NCBI RefSeq assembly: GCF_003201675.2
Contig: NZ_CP029287.2
Location: forward strand, 868,001 to 932,000
Direction: 5' to 3'
Length of the DNA: 64,000 bases
Source: Metallosphaera hakonensis JCM 8857 = DSM 7519
GTDB lineage: Archaea; Thermoproteota; Thermoprotei_A; Sulfolobales; Sulfolobaceae
Part shown: piece after piece, positions 42,915 through 52,428 of the stretch
Layout: every line of letters begins with the position of its first letter
How positions within the stretch are numbered: position 1 is the first letter of the stretch
The notes under the pieces: model-generated
Seen by the model: the letters and a program-made list of their open reading frames with translations, nothing else
What the model was told of the DNA's origin: nothing
Databases searched by the model: none
Program-made: the position numbers and the translations under genes

Positions 42915-45485
42915 ATGAAATTAATAGGCTTACTATTATTGATATTTCTACTGAGCCTTCAAACATCACTAAGTTTCTCGGTTCTAAAGTATTCTGAACC
43001 GGTTTCCCAAAATAATTTGTTATTACAAAATTATCAGAGATTTTTTCAGAATTACGTAGAGAAGAGCCCAAAATCTGGGTCAAATTCCAGTTACACCCAA
43101 GTTTCTAATCAAGGCCCCAACTCTCCTACTGGAAACGTAGTTTTCACCCAATCGGGCATACCCAATGGGAACGAATGGGTAGTTAGAATATTCTCTCAAG
43201 GAAACGATTGCATCGCTAGGTATTCTAGTTATTCCAGTCAGCTTGCTTTCAATCTTCCCAATGGTAAATACATTTACACTGTGAGCTCATGTAATCCTTT
43301 ATACGTTACTAGTAACGCTGTCAATGTTTTGAATGTTCAAGGTGGCGCAAACGTAAATATCAATTTTGTTCCAGCACCTTGGGCCGGAGGAGTTAACGGA
43401 TACCATCCCTATGAACCAATAAGCGGATATCAAAGTGTTACATTAACTCTTTATCCAACTGACGGACCTGAGGGGTTAAGTTTTGGAGCCATGAATACAA
43501 CCTTAGAGTTCTGCGTGTATTTAGGCTCCAATGAGATTTACTCCAAAGTAATAGTGGGTCATCCCTTCTCCCTCGTTTCAATAACGCCCGACGATGCTTA
43601 CGGCTATGTGAATTTCAATTACTCAGGTCAAGGGATGAAATTAGTGGTCAAAAACTTAGGTCCTTCCACAGGATATTATGCCTACAGTCTCTGGGACTAT
43701 TACATAGACAATTACACAGCTTCTCTCATAACCATGGTTCCGCAATTCGCATTAAACTTCGTTCCTATCAACTTTAATGCAAATAACACTGGAATCTCGT
43801 TCTTGCTAAAGGCGCCAAATTACACAAGCGCCTATCCCTTGGCAATTTGGATAGGAGAAGGATTCTACTATCCAAATGGAAAATCCTGGTGGGCTCAAAT
43901 TGGCTTTAACAACTGGGTCAATGCCTCTTTCGACATATCATATGCTGGATGGGGAATATTTTCAAATATATTTCCAACTGTAGGAGGAACAGATTCAAAT
44001 TACCCACTTATACCTGGAGATATTTATAACTTTACTATGGCACTTATTTCTAATACGACATGGGGATTTTTAATAAATGGCACACCCATTATAGAACCTG
44101 GACTGACTGGTTATTTAAATACTACAACTACATATTCTAATGGAGGATTTGACCTAGGATTCGAGGTTTTGACAGAGGCAAGAGTAGGATCTGAGAACGC
44201 AACTTCCTTCATCCCAAACCCTGTTACAGTAATTCAAGGGATGGAGATGAAGGTAGGAAATCAATGGATAAAAGTCCCTAATTTAGGATTAGGTGTAATT
44301 GGAGAAAATTGGTGGACTATAGGGACCTCAAATTCTCCTGGCACTACCTTATTTAGCGTTCAAGGCAATATTCAGAATAGTAGTATAACTCCCGGAGAAT
44401 TAGTATTTACCAAATTTAATAACTTAATAATGGATATCCCTTCTTCTGTTAATGGTTATACTGTATATCCAGTTTATGGTAGTTTCAACTATCCAGATAT
44501 CACTTGTAACACTGGACTCAATTACTTCAATGCTACGGTCTCGCAGGGAATGTTGAAAATTACTGTAAATCAGAATCAGACTATATTATCTATCTTCTCG
44601 TTGAACTCCCAAGGGATATTAACGTCATTCAAAAGTTATTCATTTAACAAAGGGATCTATTACCTGCCCTTACCACAAAATGCCAGCAAACTAGCTATAT
44701 CCGCCTCGTCTACGCAGGGAGTATATAATTTTAATAAAACAGGAAACTTTGGGAATTACGTAGAGGAAATCTCATTAGATGATATGTTACCGCATCAGGT
44801 CACATTCCAGGAGTCCGGTCTACCACCTGGGACAACGTGGTCAGTCACGTTCAACGGTCAGCAGAAGTCGTCTTCGTCCTCTACCATAACCTTCAGTGTG
44901 CCTGCGGGTACGTACTCGTTCACCGTGGGTAACGTATCCGGCTACACCGTATCGCAGTCCACAGGTACAGTTACCGTGACCAACTCCAACGTTCAGGTAA
45001 GCCTGGTCTTCACCCCAGTCCCAACGTCATACAACGTCACATTCCAGGAGTCCGGTCTACCACCTGGGACAACGTGGTCAGTCACGTTCAACGGTCAGCA
45101 GAAGTCGTCTTCGTCCTCTACCATAACCTTCAGTGTGCCTGCGGGTACGTACTCGTTCACCGTTAGTTCACCGCAGGGTTACACAATAAACGTGTCCAAG
45201 ACACCAATCACGATATCAAGAACTACAACGATCTACGTGGGATTCTCATTACTAAAATCAACCAGTTACGCAAACATAACCACCAATACATCTACCGTTT
45301 CCACAAACTCAACAACTCCTCAATCGACCCACTCCAACGCGAACTCAACCACCAGTAATACCAACAACGCTCCGAACAATAACCTAGCTCAAACAGGTAA
45401 TAGTATTTTCCTGTCACTACTAACACCCATAGTGGCCATAATCATTATAGCACTAGTAGTTGTAATTCTATTGAAGAGAAGATAA
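42915..45485 (+). CDS. Large C-terminally anchored surface protein with repeated domains
   Basis: An 856-residue protein. It has an N-terminal signal peptide (LIGLLLLIFLLSLQTSLSFS), a long Asn/Tyr/Ser-rich ectodomain with many glycosylation sites, two near-identical domains starting VTFQESGLPPGTTWSVTFNG (near residues 629 and 708), a Thr/Ser/Asn-rich stalk (about residues 790-830) and a C-terminal membrane anchor ending in LLKRR. A diverged copy of the same domain stands near the N-terminus (VVFTQSGIPNGNEWVVRIFS). This domain occurs in many archaeal cell-surface proteins. The central 400 residues are not recognised; they may be a binding domain or peptidase-like, but no active site is visible. 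Confidence 0.8.
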   Translation: MKLIGLLLLIFLLSLQTSLSFSVLKYSEPVSQNNLLLQNYQRFFQNYVEKSPKSGSNSSYTQVSNQGPNSPTGNVVFTQSGIPNGNEWVVRIFSQGNDCIARYSSYSSQLAFNLPNGKYIYTVSSCNPLYVTSNAVNVLNVQGGANVNINFVPAPWAGGVNGYHPYEPISGYQSVTLTLYPTDGPEGLSFGAMNTTLEFCVYLGSNEIYSKVIVGHPFSLVSITPDDAYGYVNFNYSGQGMKLVVKNLGPSTGYYAYSLWDYYIDNYTASLITMVPQFALNFVPINFNANNTGISFLLKAPNYTSAYPLAIWIGEGFYYPNGKSWWAQIGFNNWVNASFDISYAGWGIFSNIFPTVGGTDSNYPLIPGDIYNFTMALISNTTWGFLINGTPIIEPGLTGYLNTTTTYSNGGFDLGFEVLTEARVGSENATSFIPNPVTVIQGMEMKVGNQWIKVPNLGLGVIGENWWTIGTSNSPGTTLFSVQGNIQNSSITPGELVFTKFNNLIMDIPSSVNGYTVYPVYGSFNYPDITCNTGLNYFNATVSQGMLKITVNQNQTILSIFSLNSQGILTSFKSYSFNKGIYYLPLPQNASKLAISASSTQGVYNFNKTGNFGNYVEEISLDDMLPHQVTFQESGLPPGTTWSVTFNGQQKSSSSSTITFSVPAGTYSFTVGNVSGYTVSQSTGTVTVTNSNVQVSLVFTPVPTSYNVTFQESGLPPGTTWSVTFNGQQKSSSSSTITFSVPAGTYSFTVSSPQGYTINVSKTPITISRTTTIYVGFSLLKSTSYANITTNTSTVSTNSTTPQSTHSNANSTTSNTNNAPNNNLAQTGNSIFLSLLTPIVAIIIIALVVVILLKRR
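44799..44926 (+). repeat. Internal 128-bp perfect repeat, unit 1
   Basis: Identical base for base to 45036-45163, 237 bp (79 codons) downstream. It encodes most of the VTFQESGLPPG domain. The repeated part is clearly richer in G and C than the rest of the gene, which is Asn- and A/T-rich, so it looks recently copied or brought in. Confidence 0.9.
45036..45163 (+). repeat. Internal 128-bp perfect repeat, unit 2
   Basis: Second unit of the repeat beginning at 44799. Sequence on the right diverges at once (VSSPQGYTINVSK against VGNVSGYTVSQST), which suggests gene conversion or a recent duplication limited to the core. Confidence 0.9.
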
Positions 45486-45540
45486 TTAATTTTCTTGAAG
45501 ATTTTGAGTCTTTTTATCCCTTAATGCGTTAAATTCATCT

Positions 45541-45690
45541 AACTTAGTGGATATGTCAAGCTTTTGTTCCTGATCTAGAGAACTTCATATATTCGGCACG
45601 GGATGTGCCTTAAAGTGGCTATTTCGAGATCCTCAGAGCGATTCTGGATGGCCATTGTAGATCATCTCCTCGTGATGAAATACTTCAGAT
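45541..45690. repeat. Family D repeat, copy 2
   Basis: Matches 42187-42335 at roughly two positions in three, with GATATGTCAAGCTTTTG, AGAACTTCATA, AAAGTGGCTATT and TTGTAGATCAT. It lies between the surface-protein stop and the second thiolase gene. The rest of the 309-bp gap shows only promoter-like A/T-rich DNA. Confidence 0.65.
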
Positions 45691-45794
45691 CTTCATTAAG
45701 GAAAAACAAATAAAACACATTAACAACTCACATGGTTTTGAAGTTATATAAATTATCAAGAAAACATATATAGTTCCAATGTTAAACTTACTTG

Positions 45795-46958
45795 ATGAGA
45801 AGGAGAGTCGGAATTATAGGAGTTGGTATGTCCAAGTTCGGGAAAAGAGACGACGTATCGGTTAGGGAGCTATCTTGGGAGGCAATAAGGGAGGCCTTTC
45901 AGGATTCTGGGCTTACGCAGAGGGACGTTGACCTCGTGGTAGCTGGTAGCACGGCTTACCGAGGGGTCGAGCTTTATCCTGCCCCTCCCGTTTCTGAGTA
46001 CGCTTCCTTGGTAGGAAAAACGCCCATCAGAGTTGAGGCAGCGTGCGCCACGGGATCGGCCGCTGCGTTCACTGCAGTCAATTCCATAGCCTCCGGGTTA
46101 AGCGATGTGGTGTTGGCAGTCGGATTTGATAAGATGACGGAGGTCGACACTCAAACCTCGCTCGCTGTGGGCGGTAGAGGTGGAAACTATCAGTGGGAAT
46201 TTCATATGTATGGAACCACTTTCCCGTCGTATTACGCCCTCTACGCAACAAGGCATATGGCAGTGTACGGCACTAAGGAGGAGGACATGGCCCTGGCCTC
46301 GGTCAAGGCCCACAAATACGCGTTCTTGAATGAGAAGGCCCACCTAAGAAACAAGGTCACTGTGGAGGACGTACTTAAGTCGAGAGTCATATCCTGGCCC
46401 ATAAAGCTTCTGGATTCATCCCCAATCAGTGACGGAGCTGCAGCGGTGATCTTTGCTTCGGAGGAGAAGATAAGGGAACTCAAGGTAGAGACCCCTGTCT
46501 GGGTAGAGGGAATCGGGTACGGGAGTGACACGTCCAGTATAGCTAGGAGAGGGGAGTGGACAAGCTTGAGGGCGGCTAGGGACGCCGCCAACATGGCTTA
46601 TTTCCAAAGCAAGAGGAGTCCCAACGACATCGAGTACGCCACAGTACACGACTGTTTCACCATCGCCGAGATAATGGCCTATGAGGACCTCGGTTTTGCA
46701 GAGAGAGGAAAGGGAGCCACGCTTTTGAGGGAGGGCCAGACTGAGAAGGGTGGAAGAGTCGCTGTTAACCTCTTTGGAGGACTTAAGGCCAAGGGTCATC
46801 CCCTGGGAGCTACGGGCCTATCCATGTTATACGAGGTTACCAAGCAGTTGAGGGAGGAAGCCGGTCCGGTTCAACAACAATTTAAGAACTACGTGGCCTT
46901 AACCCATAACGTTGGAGGAACCGGACATTACGCCTACGTGACCGTTCTTTCGAGGTGA
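45795..46958 (+). CDS. Thiolase of the SCP-x/acetyl-CoA acetyltransferase type (paralogue)
   Basis: A 387-residue thiolase, paralogue of that at 2575. The active Cys is C84 in RVEAACATGSAAA; GGLKAKGHPLGATGLS and HNVGGTGHYAYV follow as in the first. It heads a four-gene plus-strand unit (thiolase, DUF35, PaaK-like ligase, HCDH) that could cleave a beta-ketoacyl-CoA made by the HCDH. ATG at 45795 is preferred to the TTG one codon before. Confidence 0.92.
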   Translation: MRRRVGIIGVGMSKFGKRDDVSVRELSWEAIREAFQDSGLTQRDVDLVVAGSTAYRGVELYPAPPVSEYASLVGKTPIRVEAACATGSAAAFTAVNSIASGLSDVVLAVGFDKMTEVDTQTSLAVGGRGGNYQWEFHMYGTTFPSYYALYATRHMAVYGTKEEDMALASVKAHKYAFLNEKAHLRNKVTVEDVLKSRVISWPIKLLDSSPISDGAAAVIFASEEKIRELKVETPVWVEGIGYGSDTSSIARRGEWTSLRAARDAANMAYFQSKRSPNDIEYATVHDCFTIAEIMAYEDLGFAERGKGATLLREGQTEKGGRVAVNLFGGLKAKGHPLGATGLSMLYEVTKQLREEAGPVQQQFKNYVALTHNVGGTGHYAYVTVLSR

Positions 46959-46962
46959 TCAG

Positions 46963-47352
46963 ATGCAGGGTATTCCCCTAGATCTTAGGTATACAATCCC
47001 GGAGAAAGGATATGAGAAGTTCTGGGAAGGGCTTACCAAGAACGAGATTTGGGGTACCAGATGTAACACCTGTGGCGTCACCTACTACCCTCCACAGAGG
47101 GATTGTCCCGCATGCATGTCCTCAAACCTAGAGTGGGTGAAGGTCTCCAACACGGGAACCCTCATGACGTACACCGTGGTTAAGGCCAAACCTCAGGGCT
47201 ACGAAAATCAAGAGGATTACGTCATAGGAATAGTTAGGACTGACGACGGTGTGGACCTGATGTGCTGGATCAAGGGCACACCACGCGTTAACTCGAGGGT
47301 GAATCTGTTCACCGACGGAAGGAGGGTTGTGGGTGAAATCCATGATGTATGA
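46963..47352 (+). CDS. DUF35 zinc-ribbon/OB-fold partner (paralogue)
   Basis: A 129-residue DUF35 protein with zinc-ribbon cysteines in CNTCGVTYYPPQRDCPAC, then an OB-fold (TGTLMTYTVVKAKPQGY). It begins four bases after the thiolase stop and is the dedicated partner of that enzyme. Compared with the protein at 3762 it lacks the N-terminal extension of about 50 residues, so it may tether fewer partners. Confidence 0.9.
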   Translation: MQGIPLDLRYTIPEKGYEKFWEGLTKNEIWGTRCNTCGVTYYPPQRDCPACMSSNLEWVKVSNTGTLMTYTVVKAKPQGYENQEDYVIGIVRTDDGVDLMCWIKGTPRVNSRVNLFTDGRRVVGEIHDV

Positions 47353-48628
47353 CGAAACTGATCCGAGGGCTCTCTCCAAGGAGGACATTGAGAGCGTACA
47401 GATGTTCAGGTTAAGGAGGGTCATAAGGAGGGTCTACGAGTCGAGCCCTTTCTATAGGAAAGTCTTCAAGGAAAGGAACCTCACTCCCGAGGACATTAGA
47501 TCCAAGGAGGACCTGAAGAGGATACCCTTCACCACCAAAGGGGACCTAAGGGAGAAGGGTTATCCCTACGGTGGAGAGTTCCTCACTGTCAGCCTTGAGG
47601 AGATAGTTGGGTGGCATATGACCAGCGGGACCACTGGAGTCCCGACTGTGGGCGCATACACCAGCTCAGACGTGGAACTGTGGGCCAACCTAGTTGCGAG
47701 GAGTCTTAGGACTGCTGGAGTAACCAGAAAGGACGTGATCGCCAACGTTTACGGTTACGGTCTATTCACGGGAGGAATGGGACTTCATCTGGGAGCTCAG
47801 AAGTTGGGAGCTAAGGTCATACCCTGGAGCACTGGGAGGACCGAGGCCTTAGCTAAGACCCTGAAGGACTTCCGTGCTACGGTCATAACAGGAACCCCGT
47901 CGTATGAATTAGTCATAGCGGAGAAGGTCAGGGAGGCTGGTCTCGATCCGGAGAAGGACCTAGACCTGAGGTTGGCCATACCAGGGGCAGAGGCAATGAC
48001 CCCAGAGATGTTGAGGAGGATCGAGAAGGAGTTCGGTCTGTTGAGGAAAGGAGGAGGGGCAAGGGAAATCTACGGCCTGACTGAGGCCATTGGTCCGGGA
48101 GTCGCACAGGAGTGCCCGGAGGACAACCACGAGTTCATGCATATATGGACCGATCATTTCCTCGTGGAGATTGTGGATCCTGAAACTGGAGAGAACCTTG
48201 AGGAAGGAGAGGAGGGGGAAATGGTCCTGACTCACCTAACAAGGGAGGGAATGCCACTGTTGAGGTACAGGACGAGGGACATAACGAAACTCGTTGAGAG
48301 CGACGATAATATACCCTATCCAAAGGTGGCAATCATGAAGGGGAGATCCGACGACGTGATCTTCTATAAGGGAGTAAAACTTTATCCGACCGCAGTGAAC
48401 GAAGTCCTTATGAGCTTCCCCGAGGTGATGGAATATCAGATGGTGATCACTAAGGAACCCCAGAAGTTCCTCCTTCTAGTGGAGACAACTTCTCCTTCGG
48501 AGGACCTCAGGAGGAAGATAATCACGGACATTAAGAACACCACCTTCGTAAATCCCGAGGTGGACTTCGTGTCCCCAGGAACATTACCTAGGTTTGAGGG
48601 AAAGGCCAAGAGGGTTGTTTTGAAATGA
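47342..48628 (+). CDS. Phenylacetate-CoA ligase-like AMP-forming enzyme
   Basis: A 428-residue ANL enzyme of the PaaK type. MTSGTTGVPTVGAY is the phosphate-binding loop, EIYGLTEAIGPGVAQEC the adenine region, and the C-terminal FEGKAKRVV carries the Lys position. PaaK-like ligases activate aryl acids, but Sulfolobales enzymes of this group may act on other acids, and the neighbours (thiolase, HCDH) point to a beta-oxidation-like route. The start overlaps the DUF35 gene by 11 bases; ATG 47342 follows GGGTGA, and ATG 47345 is equally possible. Confidence 0.87.
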   Translation: MMYDETDPRALSKEDIESVQMFRLRRVIRRVYESSPFYRKVFKERNLTPEDIRSKEDLKRIPFTTKGDLREKGYPYGGEFLTVSLEEIVGWHMTSGTTGVPTVGAYTSSDVELWANLVARSLRTAGVTRKDVIANVYGYGLFTGGMGLHLGAQKLGAKVIPWSTGRTEALAKTLKDFRATVITGTPSYELVIAEKVREAGLDPEKDLDLRLAIPGAEAMTPEMLRRIEKEFGLLRKGGGAREIYGLTEAIGPGVAQECPEDNHEFMHIWTDHFLVEIVDPETGENLEEGEEGEMVLTHLTREGMPLLRYRTRDITKLVESDDNIPYPKVAIMKGRSDDVIFYKGVKLYPTAVNEVLMSFPEVMEYQMVITKEPQKFLLLVETTSPSEDLRRKIITDIKNTTFVNPEVDFVSPGTLPRFEGKAKRVVLK

Positions 48629-49626
48629 AGGTTTTCGTAGTGGGCTCTGGGGTCATGGGGAGCGGAATAGGGCAAGTCTTCGCAATGGCGGGAAACGAAG
48701 TTAAGCTCTACGATGTCAGGGAGGACGCCCTTAAGAAGGCCATGGACAACATTAGGTGGTCGGTTCAGAAGCTTCATGAGAAAGGGAGCGTAAGGGATCC
48801 CGACTCAGTAATGTCCAGGATAAGTACTTCCGTTGACTTGAACGAAGCTAAGGACCACATGGTGATCGAGGCGGTATTTGAGGACCTAAAGGTGAAAGGG
48901 GAGGTGTTGAGCAAGGTCTCTACCATAACCCATGAGATTATAGCTAGTAACACAAGTTCGCTCCCCATTACCGATCTCTCGAAGTTCGTGAAAAATGCAG
49001 AAAGGTTCCTAGGCATGCATTTCTTTAATCCACCTGTTCTCATGAAACTGGTTGAGGTGATAAGGGGAGACTTAACCTCGGATCAGACGTTTTATAAGGC
49101 TCTAGACATAGTCAAGTCCCTAGGAAAGTTCCCCTTACCTGTTAGGAAGGACGTCTTCGGTTTCGTGGTAAACAGGGTACTCTTTAGGATGTTCACCTCA
49201 GCCTGTAACCTCCTGGAACTCTACACCCCTGAAGAGATTGACAGTGTAGCCATGAAAGAACTCGGTATGCCCATGGGATTAATTATGTTATTGGACTACA
49301 CAGGGATTGACGTCAATTACGATATTAGCAAGGAGGCGGAGAGGAGAGGGTTCCCCTTCAGATGCGAGGTCTTGGAGAGAATGGTGAGAAGCGGGAAATT
49401 GGGAAGGAAGACAGGACAGGGATTTTACGACTGGAGTAAGGGTAAGCCCGAAATCAAGGGGCAGAGAGGGCCCGATCCCAAGGAGCTAATTAGGGGGGCA
49501 GTCGATGAAGCGAGGTGGCTCATATCTCAGGGAGTGGTGACTAGGGAGGAGCTGGAGACCGGCGTGAAATTAGGTCTGGGAATGACCAAGGGTGTCCTGG
49601 AACTTGCGGATACTTTTGGGATCTGA
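48625..49626 (+). CDS. 3-Hydroxyacyl-CoA dehydrogenase
   Basis: A 333-residue NAD-dependent dehydrogenase without a hydratase half. GSGVMGSGIGQVFAMAG is the Rossmann loop, SNTSSLPITDLSKFVKNAER the catalytic His region, followed by HFFNPPVLMKLVEVI. The C-terminal part GKLGRKTGQGFYDW is the usual second domain. Its ATG overlaps the ligase stop by four bases. With the thiolase at the start of the operon it would do the last two steps of beta-oxidation; no hydratase is in this operon, but two lie at 38859-40362. Confidence 0.92.
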   Translation: MKVFVVGSGVMGSGIGQVFAMAGNEVKLYDVREDALKKAMDNIRWSVQKLHEKGSVRDPDSVMSRISTSVDLNEAKDHMVIEAVFEDLKVKGEVLSKVSTITHEIIASNTSSLPITDLSKFVKNAERFLGMHFFNPPVLMKLVEVIRGDLTSDQTFYKALDIVKSLGKFPLPVRKDVFGFVVNRVLFRMFTSACNLLELYTPEEIDSVAMKELGMPMGLIMLLDYTGIDVNYDISKEAERRGFPFRCEVLERMVRSGKLGRKTGQGFYDWSKGKPEIKGQRGPDPKELIRGAVDEARWLISQGVVTREELETGVKLGLGMTKGVLELADTFGI

Positions 49627-49772
49627 CCTTTCACTTCAAATAATTGAGGGAGACAAAGGTGATGCCAGCTGGAGAAAGATGAGAGGAGCGCTATGAACAA
49701 TTGCACATTTCAGCAAAATGTGATTATCTAGATCCATAGGGAATCTTGACCGAGATCTAAGCGAGAAATAGT

Positions 49773-50339
49773 CTAGCTGACCCTTCTGACCTCCCTGACC
49801 TTAAGGAAGTCTCGGGCTATCAATGCGTCTATTTCCCCGTCATCGCCTTGGCTCTGTATCACGTATGTTCGGTACATCATGTCAGGCGTTATCATTTCCG
49901 AGTACCTCTTGTTGGAGGGGGGCATCATTAACGCTACGTTGTCGTTTGAGGGTGGAGCGTTAAGTTCTTCGGTCTTCACCAGATCCACCCTTACCTTGGC
50001 TTTGGTTAGGTTTGAGACGGAACTTCTCTGAACTTCAGGGTTCACCTGTTCCAGTTGTCCTTTCGTGTAATTGGAGTACTTCCTAAAGGGAGAGATCAAT
50101 GGTTCCAGAGATGATGGGAGACTCTCTCCCTTCAGTGCCTTCTCCACAACACCCATTGCCCCGCAATCCGTGTGTGGTAGGATCACTATCTCGTCGGCAC
50201 TCTTCAAAAGAGATAGGGTGGCTTTCAGGGAACCTACGTTGGCACCAGCGTTCCTCACAAAAATCGTGTTGCCGTCGTTGTATTCCCTTTCAAGGAACTC
50301 ATTCAATCGCCTATCCATACAGGAAATTAAGATTCTCAT
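49773..50339 (-). CDS. Beta-class carbonic anhydrase-like protein
   Basis: A 188-residue protein with the beta-carbonic-anhydrase zinc set: C7, D9 and R11 in SCMDRR, and H56 and C59 in LPHTDCGAM. Beta-CAs interconvert CO2 and bicarbonate, useful for an autotroph that fixes bicarbonate. The middle and C-terminal parts are less typical, so a related zinc enzyme (such as a CS2-hydrolase-like member, also known in Acidianus) is possible. ATG at 50339 opens exactly at the conserved motif; an upstream TTG would add six residues. Confidence 0.8.
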   Translation of the reverse strand: MRILISCMDRRLNEFLEREYNDGNTIFVRNAGANVGSLKATLSLLKSADEIVILPHTDCGAMGVVEKALKGESLPSSLEPLISPFRKYSNYTKGQLEQVNPEVQRSSVSNLTKAKVRVDLVKTEELNAPPSNDNVALMMPPSNKRYSEMITPDMMYRTYVIQSQGDDGEIDALIARDFLKVREVRRVS

Positions 50340-50533
50340 GATTTCTTGTTTGATCAAGGCTTTATATTTTTACTATTTAAATAGACTTAAACTTCTTGGA
50401 GAGCACTTATACATCCTATGAGATGTTTGTCGGCTTTTTCTATATTTGAAGTTAAGTTTCAAGTGTAATATTAAGTTGACAACGAAGCATGTAGTAAAAC
50501 TTTAAAGTAAGTGATCCCGATCCCCATGCAGAG

Positions 50534-52123
50534 ATGGAAGATAAAAAGACCCTTTTCCTGAGGGAGTCCTCCGGTCTCGTGAGGGAAGTCAGTCCGTGGT
50601 CGTCCATGTTCGCAACCTTCGGCCTCGTTACCGGGGGAGTTCCAATCTTAATCCTAACCTGGCTTTTTACAGCTCCTGGGGCCAACTGGCCCCTGGCCTT
50701 TCTATTGACCCTGCCTCCTACCTTGGGCATGGCCTATCTCTTTTACCTAGCGGGTATTGCTATGCCTAGGGCCGGTGGGGATTACGTGTTTAACAGTAGG
50801 GCGGTTCACCCGCTCGTGGGTTTCGTGAACTACTTCGGCCTTTTCGTTGGGTTCGGCCTCTCCTTGGGTTATTATAGCTACCTTGGAGCCCAATGGTTTG
50901 GTTACCTGTTTTCAGGGCTCGGACTGGCGTACAATAGCCAGGTCTTTCTGAACGCGGGATCTTGGTTCTCCAGTACCGAGGGGAGCTTGGTCGTGGGGTT
51001 AATCATAGTCATAATATCCATGATCCTGGCCTCCGTCCCCAGGGCCCAATGGAGGTTCGTGACAGGGGCAGGGATAATCACGTTCATATCAACCCTCATA
51101 ATGTTCGTTGCCCTGGCTCATATTGATTCCTCTACCTTCGCTCAGGCTCTCTCCACGTCCACAGGTATCCCAAACGCTTATGACCAGGTCATATCCGACG
51201 CCTCAAACAACGGATTGAAGTTTGAGGACCCCCTCTTCGCCACCTTCCTGGCAGCCCCGGTAATATGGTATTACTACACGTGGTACAACTTACCCCTTTC
51301 CTGGGCTGGGGAAATGAAGCAGGTGAAAAGGAACGTTCTCTACGCCACAGTGGTCTCCATTCTGATAATAGCTGCTTACTACACGATCTTCACGGCTCTG
51401 AACCTCCACGCCTTCGGCTCCAGGTTCCTCACGTCCTGGAGTTACATAAGTAACAACGGCGTTAACGACACAGTTTACAACAACCTTCAGAGCATAGGGG
51501 ACTTCACACCTTACTTCGCTTTCGTGGTTACCCATAGCTTACCCCTCTTCTTCATAATGTTCCTCGCCCTCTGGTTGCCTAACTTTTACAGCAATCCCCC
51601 ACTGGTCACCGGACTCGTGAGGTATCTCTTTTCCTGGTCCTTCGACAGAATAATGCCCGAGTGGATGGCTGACGTTAGCGAAAGGTGGAGGGCACCCGTG
51701 AAGGCAACGTTATTGGTAGGGGCCATGGGGGTTGTGGGACTCTTCCTTTACGCCTACAACACTCCAGTTTCCCTGGTGGATGTTACCGTGGTGTTTGAGA
51801 TAGGGTACGGCGTGTTTGCCCTCTCAGCGGCCCTCATGCCTTACGTTAGAAAGAACGTCTATGAGGGGACGTTTCAGAACAAGACTAAGGTCGCGGGTAT
51901 ACCCCTTGTGACCTTGATAGGGTCGTTGGTCTTCGCTTTCACTATGGCTCTACTGGCCTATACGTGGAACAACCCTGTCCTCTTACCTGTGAACCTCGAA
52001 ACCATCCTGTCCCTGGTGTTGATCTACGGCTTAGGGATAGCGATATACGTCATCTCGTCAGAGAGGGCTAAGAGAAAGGGACTGGACATCAACGTCCTGT
52101 TCCAGGAGATACCCCCGGAGTGA
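50534..52123 (+). CDS. APC-family amino acid/amine permease
   Basis: A 529-residue transporter with about twelve membrane segments. [21 protein letters not shown] is close to the conserved TM1b-TM2 region of the APC superfamily, and [19 protein letters not shown] resembles the TM6-TM7 loop. Substrate is probably an amino acid or an amine. It is first in a tight three-gene unit with a Rieske-type protein (4 bp) and a CAP-like protein, an odd setting for a permease. Confidence 0.85.
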   Translation: MEDKKTLFLRESSGLVREVSPWSSMFATFGLVTGGVPILILTWLFTAPGANWPLAFLLTLPPTLGMAYLFYLAGIAMPRAGGDYVFNSRAVHPLVGFVNYFGLFVGFGLSLGYYSYLGAQWFGYLFSGLGLAYNSQVFLNAGSWFSSTEGSLVVGLIIVIISMILASVPRAQWRFVTGAGIITFISTLIMFVALAHIDSSTFAQALSTSTGIPNAYDQVISDASNNGLKFEDPLFATFLAAPVIWYYYTWYNLPLSWAGEMKQVKRNVLYATVVSILIIAAYYTIFTALNLHAFGSRFLTSWSYISNNGVNDTVYNNLQSIGDFTPYFAFVVTHSLPLFFIMFLALWLPNFYSNPPLVTGLVRYLFSWSFDRIMPEWMADVSERWRAPVKATLLVGAMGVVGLFLYAYNTPVSLVDVTVVFEIGYGVFALSAALMPYVRKNVYEGTFQNKTKVAGIPLVTLIGSLVFAFTMALLAYTWNNPVLLPVNLETILSLVLIYGLGIAIYVISSERAKRKGLDINVLFQEIPPE

Positions 52124-52127
52124 GACC

Positions 52128-52427
52128 ATGTTGGATTTCGTGGAGATTAATGGTTTTCCGGTCATGGTTTTCAAGGGCGAGAGGAAGTGGTTAGCCGGAT
52201 GCCCTCACAAGAGGAGACCTCTCCGAAATTCAGAGGTGAGAGGTGACGTTATAAGGTGTCCCTTTCACGGTGCCGAGTTCGATCTAAACACGGGGAGACT
52301 GGTTAGGCCACCAGAGTCAAAGACTTCATGTCCAGAGGACTGCTCACTCATAGAAGTTAAGGTAGAGAACGGGGAAGTCAAGTTCTCTAGGGAACCCTTT
52401 GTCCCCTCTTTACCTAGGGGGCAATGA
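52128..52427 (+). CDS. Small Rieske-type [2Fe-2S] ferredoxin
   Basis: A 99-residue protein made of a single Rieske domain. The cluster ligands are C25 and H27 (GCPHKRRPL) and C44 and H47 (CPFHGAEFDLNTG). It has no membrane anchor and no Cys-disulfide of the cytochrome-bc1 type, so it is a soluble Rieske ferredoxin as used by oxygenases. No oxygenase alpha subunit is adjacent. It starts four bases after the permease stop and is followed after one base by the CAP-like gene. Confidence 0.88.
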   Translation: MLDFVEINGFPVMVFKGERKWLAGCPHKRRPLRNSEVRGDVIRCPFHGAEFDLNTGRLVRPPESKTSCPEDCSLIEVKVENGEVKFSREPFVPSLPRGQ

Positions 52428-52428
52428 G

